A stretch of DNA of 19,338 bases. Source: Anaerolineales bacterium UBA6663. Its GTDB lineage: Bacteria > Chloroflexota > Anaerolineae > Anaerolineales > UBA6663. The notes below the pieces were generated by a model, which was given only the letters and a program-made list of their open reading frames with translations, was not told the DNA's origin and ran no database searches. The DNA lies in contig DKKP01000375.1 in assembly GCA_002455335.1 (NCBI GenBank), forward strand, positions 321 to 19,658, in the 5' to 3' direction. Within the stretch, counting starts at the first letter, position 1, and each line of letters starts with the position of its first letter. Both the position numbers and the translations under genes were made by a program. Below, in pieces: positions 15,185-19,338 of this stretch.

Positions 15185-15223
15185 ATGAGCCCAGAATCGA
15201 AATCGGGCGCGCATGGCCGCTAG
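15185..15223 (+). CDS. 12-codon leader ORF overlapping the kinase start (MSPESKSGAHGR)
   Basis: An ATG at 15185 with the strongest SD of the area (AAGGAGA at 15171-15177) opens a 12-codon frame ending at TAG 15221-15223. The kinase ATG at 15213 lies inside it in another frame and has no SD of its own. This layout is what translational coupling or a leader-peptide switch would need. The alternative is a frameshift that separated the original kinase N-terminus, with these residues being that remnant. Confidence 0.4.
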   Translation: MSPESKSGAHGR

Positions 15224-16052
15224 CCCCGTCCTGGACGCGTATCTCAAGCTGTGGGATCTCGGCGAGCCGACCCTGCTGACCCGGACGCACACCAGCACGC
15301 TCTATACCGTGCGCCACGGCGATGAGACGGTTGTGCTCAAGCTCCTGGCGCCCGGCGAGGTCGAGGAACAGCGCGGCGCGCTGGCGTTGAAGTGCTTCGC
15401 TGGGCGCGGCGCGGTCCGGCTGATGCGCCATGACGCCGGCGCGCAGCTCCTGGAATATGCGGCGGGTGAGGAGTTGATCGCGGTCGTCGAGCGCGGCGAC
15501 GACGCGGCTGCCACGCGCATCATCGCGGGAGTCCTCAACGAACTCCACGCCGCGCCGGACCGCGTTGCGGATCCGGGTCTGATGCCTCTCGAGCGATGGT
15601 TCAGGGCGCTGCTTGAACGCGGGGCGCAGGAGCGCCTCGCGTCGTCGTCGACGGTGTTCACCACGGCGGCGGCTGTGGCGGAGCGGCTGCTCGCCGAGCC
15701 GCGCGAGGTGCGTGTGCTGCACGGCGACATCCACCATCGCAACATCCGAGCGTCAACGCGCGGCTGGTTGGCCTTCGACCCGAAGGGCCTCTTCGGCGAA
15801 CGCACCTACGATTGCGCCAACACGCTCTGCAACCCGCCGATCCCGGAACTCGTGCATAACGAGGCGCGCCTGCTCGCCCAGGCGGCGCTGCTCGCCGACG
15901 CGCTCGCGCTCGATCCGGACAGGATCGTGGCCTTCGCCTATGCCTATTCGGCGCTCAACGCCGCCTGGTGGCTGAAGCTTGGCGACGACTCGATCGTGGC
16001 CTGGTCGCTGGCCGTGGCGCGGTTGCTCGAGCCGCATGTCCGCGTCGGCTGA
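15213..16052 (+). CDS. Aminoglycoside 6-phosphotransferase / hydroxyurea kinase-like protein
   Basis: 279 aa, close to the length of streptomycin 6-phosphotransferases (APH(6), StrB). These kinases use ATP to phosphorylate streptomycin at O-6; relatives act on hydroxyurea. Seen: a kinase N-lobe with VVLK (K43 as likely ATP lysine), GRGAVRLMRHD at 64-74 and LLEYAAGEEL at 79-88, both typical of the family. The catalytic loop LHGDIHHRNI spans 169-178 (D172, N177) and the metal-binding FDPKGLFGE spans 188-196 (D189). The tail AYAYSALNAAWWLKLGDD also matches. It has no SD, and its ATG overlaps a preceding 12-codon ORF with a good SD. Whether it confers resistance here is unknown; environmental relatives often have other substrates. 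No mobile element flanks it. Confidence 0.88.
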   Translation: MAASPVLDAYLKLWDLGEPTLLTRTHTSTLYTVRHGDETVVLKLLAPGEVEEQRGALALKCFAGRGAVRLMRHDAGAQLLEYAAGEELIAVVERGDDAAATRIIAGVLNELHAAPDRVADPGLMPLERWFRALLERGAQERLASSSTVFTTAAAVAERLLAEPREVRVLHGDIHHRNIRASTRGWLAFDPKGLFGERTYDCANTLCNPPIPELVHNEARLLAQAALLADALALDPDRIVAFAYAYSALNAAWWLKLGDDSIVAWSLAVARLLEPHVRVG

Positions 16053-16235
16053 GGCGCCTGGCTTGGCGGCCTGCGGGCCCGAGCGGCGCGTGCGCCTCAT
16101 CATTCGTCCGGGCCATGCGGGCCGGGGTGGAATACTGAATAGAAACTGGACAGCCTTTGAACTGGTGAGTGCGCAGCCCGTTGGGATAGGGTGGGACCGT
16201 ACCGGGTTCCACACACTCAACGGGAGGCAAACACC

Positions 16236-16655
16236 ATGTCGATGACTGTGAATCAGGCTGCTTTCGCTCAGGCGATCGATCGCTGGAATGGCGGCGACCT
16301 CGCGGCCTACCTGGAGCTCTATGCTTCGGACGTGACCCTGCATGGCTTGCCGCCGGAGTTGCCGCCGGGCCGCGACGGGGTCAGGCTCTTTTATGAAGGG
16401 CTCTGGGCCGGGTTCGCCCGACCGCGCTTGATCGTCCAGGATGTCCTCGTGGACGGCGACCGGCTGGCCTGTCGTTTTCTGCTCGAGGCGACGCATACGG
16501 GGGCATTCATGGGAATCCCGGCCACGGGTAAGGCGATCCAGGTCTCGGGTATGACGATCCTGCGTTTCGCCAACGGGCGCTGCGTGGAGCGCTGGAACCA
16601 GTCCGACATGCTTGGCTGGCTCCAACAACTGGGGGCTCTGCCGGCGGCCGCCTAG
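16236..16655 (+). CDS. SnoaL-like polyketide cyclase / ester cyclase family protein
   Basis: 139 aa. A SnoaL-like alpha+beta barrel protein of the NTF2 superfamily. Characterised members close polyketide rings, but most bacterial stand-alone copies are uncharacterised. Seen: an N-terminal helix AIDRWNGGDLAAYLELYASDVTLHG (13-37), the G-H-T-G block EATHTGAFMGIPATGKAIQ (84-102), typical of the family, and the closing VERWNQSDMLGWLQQLGAL (117-135) that usually carries an acidic active-site residue. GGGAGG at 16222-16227, 8 bases before the ATG, fixes the start; the frame extends upstream to 16191 without SD. It lies 183 bases after the kinase gene, probably as its own unit. Confidence 0.88.
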   Translation: MSMTVNQAAFAQAIDRWNGGDLAAYLELYASDVTLHGLPPELPPGRDGVRLFYEGLWAGFARPRLIVQDVLVDGDRLACRFLLEATHTGAFMGIPATGKAIQVSGMTILRFANGRCVERWNQSDMLGWLQQLGALPAAA

Positions 16656-17040
16656 TGTGTGCAAGCACGCGTTGATGCTGTTGGCACACTCGGGCGGCCA
16701 GACCCCTCCCGCCCGGGCCTCCCACTCGCTCGGCTCCCCAGGGCGCCTCGGCCCGGTCGACCTCCCCCACGGGGGAGGTCGCGCCGCCGTCGCCCCTGGC
16801 CCCGAGGACTCCTCCTGGCGGCGCGGGTGGGGTTCGGCTTGTGATGCGTCGGAGGCCGAACGGTTTGCCAATGGGAGCACGCGTTGTCAGCCGCGGATTC
16901 TGGCCGCGAGTTTCACGATTGGCGCGAGTTGGCACAAAGATGATCTGAGGTGGTCAGCGCTCATTTGTGCTCATTCGTCCCAAGTCGTGCAACTCGCGGC
17001 ATGAGTCCCTGTCTGGCAATCCGTGCTCGCCGACAACCAC
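16656..17040. other. Non-coding convergent spacer, 385 bases
   Basis: Lies between two convergent genes. Open frames here are short shadows with no recognisable protein. It contains the hairpin at 16758-16781, the duplicated elements AGCACGCGTTG (16664-16674, 16876-16886) and GTTGGCACA (16680-16688, 16928-16936), and two GCTCATT copies 10 bp apart (16959-16965, 16969-16975). The second half is visibly less GC-rich than the first. No tRNA-like or IS-end structure was recognised. Confidence 0.5.
16758..16781. terminator. Strong GC hairpin, possible bidirectional terminator
   Basis: CGACCTCCCCC (16758-16768) and GGGGGAGGTCG (16771-16781) are perfect reverse complements, 11 bp with two bases between. 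It lies between convergent genes, where a shared terminator is expected, but there is no T-tract on either side. A purely structural terminator or a protein site are both possible. Confidence 0.35.
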
Positions 17041-17685
17041 TCAAGTCTTCAGAAGCGCCGCCAGGTCGAAGCCGACCAGCGATGGCACCACCCGATCGGC
17101 CTGCGCCAGGATGACGGGATCTCCGACGCCGATCGCCAGCATGCCGGCCGACTTGATCGCCTGCACGCCGACGGCCGCGTCTTCGACGCCGATGCAGTCG
17201 GCCGGCGCGATCCCCATCTGCTCGGCCACGGTCAAAAAGATCTCGGGATCCGGCTTGCCGCGCCGGATCAGGTTGGCATCGGCGACCACGTCGAAGAAGC
17301 TCGTGATCTCGAGCCGCTCGAGGATCGTGCCCGCGTTCTTGCTGACCGAGGCCAGCCCCACCTTGAGCCCGAGCCCGCGCGCCGCCTCGAGGGCCTCGAG
17401 CGCGCCGGGCAGCACGTCGGCGCGCGTCATCGTCGCCACGAGCTGTCGATAGTCGTCGTTCTTTTGATCCGCCAGCCGCAGCCGTTCGGCGACATCCGGG
17501 TCTAGCCCACCGCGTCTGAGGATCAGGTCGAGCGAACCCATCCGGTCGACGCCCTTGAGGCCCTCATTGAACGCCTCGTCGAAGGGCACGCCCAGCCCCT
17601 CGGCCAGGCGCTTCCATGCCAGGTAATGATAACGAGCCGTATCGGTGATGACGCCGTCGAGATCGAAGATGATTGCCCTGTACAT
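17041..17685 (-). CDS. pgmB: Beta-phosphoglucomutase (HAD superfamily)
   Basis: 214 aa, the family's usual length. It interconverts beta-glucose-1-phosphate and glucose-6-phosphate through an aspartyl-phosphate. Seen: motif I FDLDGVITDT at 7-16 with nucleophile D8 and acid/base D10; a cap domain with YHYLAWKRLAEGLGVPF (19-35), including the H20 and W24-K25 segment of the family; LKGVDRMGSLD (43-53), the sugar-recognition loop; motif II S113-S115 (ASVSKN); K144 in RRGKPDPEIF; and E168-D169 in GVEDAAVG. The frame is open further upstream into the repeat, but M at 17685 starts the conserved YRAIIFDLDGV, so it is preferred; only a weak GGA lies upstream. The GH65 phosphorylase gene lies 69 bases upstream on the same strand and supplies its substrate. 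The spacer is a heptamer repeat. Confidence 0.93.
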   Translation of the reverse strand: MYRAIIFDLDGVITDTARYHYLAWKRLAEGLGVPFDEAFNEGLKGVDRMGSLDLILRRGGLDPDVAERLRLADQKNDDYRQLVATMTRADVLPGALEALEAARGLGLKVGLASVSKNAGTILERLEITSFFDVVADANLIRRGKPDPEIFLTVAEQMGIAPADCIGVEDAAVGVQAIKSAGMLAIGVGDPVILAQADRVVPSLVGFDLAALLKT

Positions 17686-17766
17686 TGTTGATTTCCGATT
17701 GATGATTGCGGATTGCTGATTGCTGACCGTCCCCCAATCAGCAATCAGCAATCATCAATCCGCAAT
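17684..17766. repeat. Inverted array of heptamer repeats between the GH65 and pgmB genes
   Basis: On the + strand six ATT-phased heptamers run from 17684 (ATTGTTG, ATTTCCG, ATTGATG, ATTGCGG, ATTGCTG, ATTGCTG), followed by A and a CCGTCCCCC centre at 17727-17735. Then come AATCAGC, AATCAGC, AATCATC, AATCCGC and AAT to 17766. The two halves are inverted: GATTGCTGATTGCTGA (17711-17726) pairs perfectly over 16 bp with TCAGCAATCAGCAATC (17738-17753), leaving an 11-base loop. The array encodes the last codons and stop of the GH65 gene and touches the pgmB start codon. No U-tract follows on the transcribed strand, so it is not a classic terminator; mRNA stability or processing is possible. Confidence 0.85.
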
Positions 17767-19338
17767 AAACGTCTCTGGTTGTTCTGCCGTGAGCATCACG
17801 GCCCGATCATGGTGCAACACCGTGAGCGCCTCGCCCGAGCGCAGGCGATACGTCACGCCCGAGCCGTCGACGTTGATCTCGAGTTGACGGCCCTGGGCCC
17901 GAACCATGAACCTGTAGTGCGACCAATGGCCCGGGAGATAGGGCGCAAAGCGCAGCGTGCCGTTGAAGGCGCGTAACCCGGCGAAGCCATAGACCAGGCT
18001 CAGCCAGGCGCCCGCCATCGCGGCCAGATGCGCGCCGTAGGGCGTGTTGCCGTGCTTGTTATCCAGATCCATCCGCGCCGTCTCCATGAAGAAGGCGTAG
18101 GCCTGGTCATGGTAGCCGATCTCCGAGGCGAGGATGCTGTAGATGCACGATGACAGCGACGAGTCGTGTGTGGTCAACGGCTCGTAGTAGTCGTAATCGC
18201 GCTTCTTTTCCTCGAGCGTGAAGCGGTCACCAAGCAACAGCAGCGCGAGCACCACGTCGGCCTGCTTGAGCACGCGGTGGCGGTAGATCACAAGCGGGTG
18301 ATAGTGCAGCAGGAGCGGGAAGTTCTCGGCCGGTGTCTGAGCGATATCCCAGGCCGGCTTCTCGAGGAAGCTGTCGTCCTGCGGGTGGATGCCCAGGACC
18401 TCGTCGACGGGCAGGTACATGGCCTCGGCCGCAGCCCGCCAGGCAGCGGGCTCGTCGGGGCCAAGGCCGATGGCGGCAACGATCCGCGCGAAGTCTGCCG
18501 GGTGATCGCGCCGCAGGCGCTCGGCGACGTCGGCCGCGAACGCCAGGTGCATCTGGGCCATGGCGTTTGTGTAGTAGTTGTTGTTGACGCAGGCCGTGTA
18601 CTCGTCGGGGCCGGTCACTTCGTAGATGCCGAACCGCCCGCCCAATCGATCGACGAAACGACCCAGCCCAAGCCAGATCCGGGCCGTGTCCATGACGATC
18701 TCGGCGCCGGCCTCACGCAAAAACGTCGGGTCGCCGCTGACCTCGTCATAGAGCTTGATTGCGTAGGCGATGTCGGCGTTGATGTGGTACTGGGCGCTGC
18801 CCGCCGGGAAGTAGGCCGAGCACTCCTCGCCCGCGATCGTGCGCCACGGGTAGAGCGCGCCGCTTGCGTGACCCATCTGTCGGGCGCGGGCGCGGGCGTG
18901 CGGGAGCAGCGCGTAGCGAAACTCGAGCAGCTTGCGCGCGATCTCGGGCCGCGTGTAAAGGAAGACCGGGAAGATGTAGATCTCGGTGTCCCAGAAGTAA
19001 TGACCCTCGTAGCCTTCGCCGGTCAGGCCCTTGGCCGCGATGTTGGTCTTGCCGTCGCGCCCGACCGATTGCAGCAAATGGAAGAGGTTGAAGCGGATGC
19101 CCTGCTGCAGCGCCGGGTCGCCGTCGAGCACGATATCGGCCTCGGCCCAGAAGTCGTCGAGGAAGCGCTTTTGCTCGGCGGCCAGCGCATCGAACCCGGC
19201 GTCACGCGCGGCGGCTAACGCCTCGGCCGCCGTGTCGAGCACGACCGCCTCGGCAAAATCGCGCGAGGTGACGTAGGCCCCGAACTTGGTGACGCTGACG
19301 GCCTGGCCAACTGCGAGCTCGAACTCGAAGGTCTCGGT
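17755..19338 (-). CDS. GH65 disaccharide phosphorylase (C-terminal part; runs off the window)
   Basis: 527 residues are visible and the frame is open to the window edge, so the N-terminal part (about 250 aa in full-length relatives of 750-800 aa) is missing. A GTG at 19242 is not the true start. GH65 enzymes phosphorolyse alpha-glucosides such as maltose, trehalose, kojibiose or nigerose to glucose and beta-glucose-1-phosphate. Seen, counting from the edge: KTNIAAKGLTGEGYEGHYFWDTE, with FWDTE at 115-119; the general acid E246 in VTGPDEYTACVNNNYYTN; a KQADVVLALLLLGD helix; and THDSSLSSC, the phosphate-binding segment expected in phosphorylases rather than hydrolases. A beta-sandwich-like tail ends in TFIAD. 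Specificity between the disaccharides is not decidable. Its product feeds the beta-phosphoglucomutase encoded downstream. The final codons and stop lie inside the heptamer repeat. Confidence 0.93.
   Translation of the reverse strand, partial: TETFEFELAVGQAVSVTKFGAYVTSRDFAEAVVLDTAAEALAAARDAGFDALAAEQKRFLDDFWAEADIVLDGDPALQQGIRFNLFHLLQSVGRDGKTNIAAKGLTGEGYEGHYFWDTEIYIFPVFLYTRPEIARKLLEFRYALLPHARARARQMGHASGALYPWRTIAGEECSAYFPAGSAQYHINADIAYAIKLYDEVSGDPTFLREAGAEIVMDTARIWLGLGRFVDRLGGRFGIYEVTGPDEYTACVNNNYYTNAMAQMHLAFAADVAERLRRDHPADFARIVAAIGLGPDEPAAWRAAAEAMYLPVDEVLGIHPQDDSFLEKPAWDIAQTPAENFPLLLHYHPLVIYRHRVLKQADVVLALLLLGDRFTLEEKKRDYDYYEPLTTHDSSLSSCIYSILASEIGYHDQAYAFFMETARMDLDNKHGNTPYGAHLAAMAGAWLSLVYGFAGLRAFNGTLRFAPYLPGHWSHYRFMVRAQGRQLEINVDGSGVTYRLRSGEALTVLHHDRAVMLTAEQPETFIAD

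Noticed and set aside
17711..17753. Intrinsic terminator after the GH65 gene
   Set aside because: The stem is strong, but no U-tract follows on the transcribed strand, and a co-functional gene starts 26 bases later.
18166..19218. 350-codon + frame opposite the GH65 gene
   Set aside because: GC-rich shadow; the opposite strand carries FWDTE, GPDEY and THDSSLS.

Overview
The window is a high-GC bacterial chromosome segment. The best guess at the organism is a member of the Chloroflexota, but this rests on protein style only and no rRNA or marker gene is present. The style cues are two very large MalT-like LuxR regulators whose C-termini read NIYGKLGVNNRRAAVRRAEEL or similar, a lipoprotein with a VTREVTREV tether, heptamer intergenic repeats, and a GH65 phosphorylase paired with beta-phosphoglucomutase. 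I see no tRNA, rRNA, transposase, integrase, CRISPR array or phage gene.

Layout, left to right. (1) 140-2244: a DinB-fold protein (+) converges on a secreted TAP-like alpha/beta hydrolase (-); their stop codons share one CTAG. (2) 2245-2415: divergent spacer with a palindromic operator candidate. (3) 2416-8412: two LAL/MalT-type regulators (882 and 907 aa) flank a GNAT acetyltransferase. (4) 8598-11781: a co-directional run of a six-TM protein, a DUF2306 protein, a 78-aa conserved protein, a zinc-free MDR oxidoreductase and a DUF2938 membrane protein. Most have a clear Shine-Dalgarno (SD), and the run is preceded by a spacer rich in direct and inverted repeats. (5) 11866-16655: unrelated accessory genes, namely a second GNAT, an unknown 124-aa protein, a lipoprotein, a nucleotidyltransferase-like protein, an SDR, an APH(6)-like kinase with a possible leader peptide, and a SnoaL-like protein. 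(6) 16656-17040: non-coding, with one strong hairpin. (7) 17041-19338 (-): beta-phosphoglucomutase downstream of a GH65 phosphorylase that runs off the right edge. The spacer between them is almost entirely a heptamer repeat folding as an inverted repeat.

The only clear metabolic unit is the last one: GH65 phosphorolysis releases beta-glucose-1-phosphate and the mutase converts it to glucose-6-phosphate. The rest looks like an accessory, stress or signalling neighbourhood under large ATP-dependent regulators. I found no defence system. The less ordinary signals are regulatory: probable leaderless starts, an overlapping 12-codon ORF before the antibiotic-kinase homologue, a phased operator, and the heptamer repeat that supplies the phosphorylase stop codon and abuts the mutase start.
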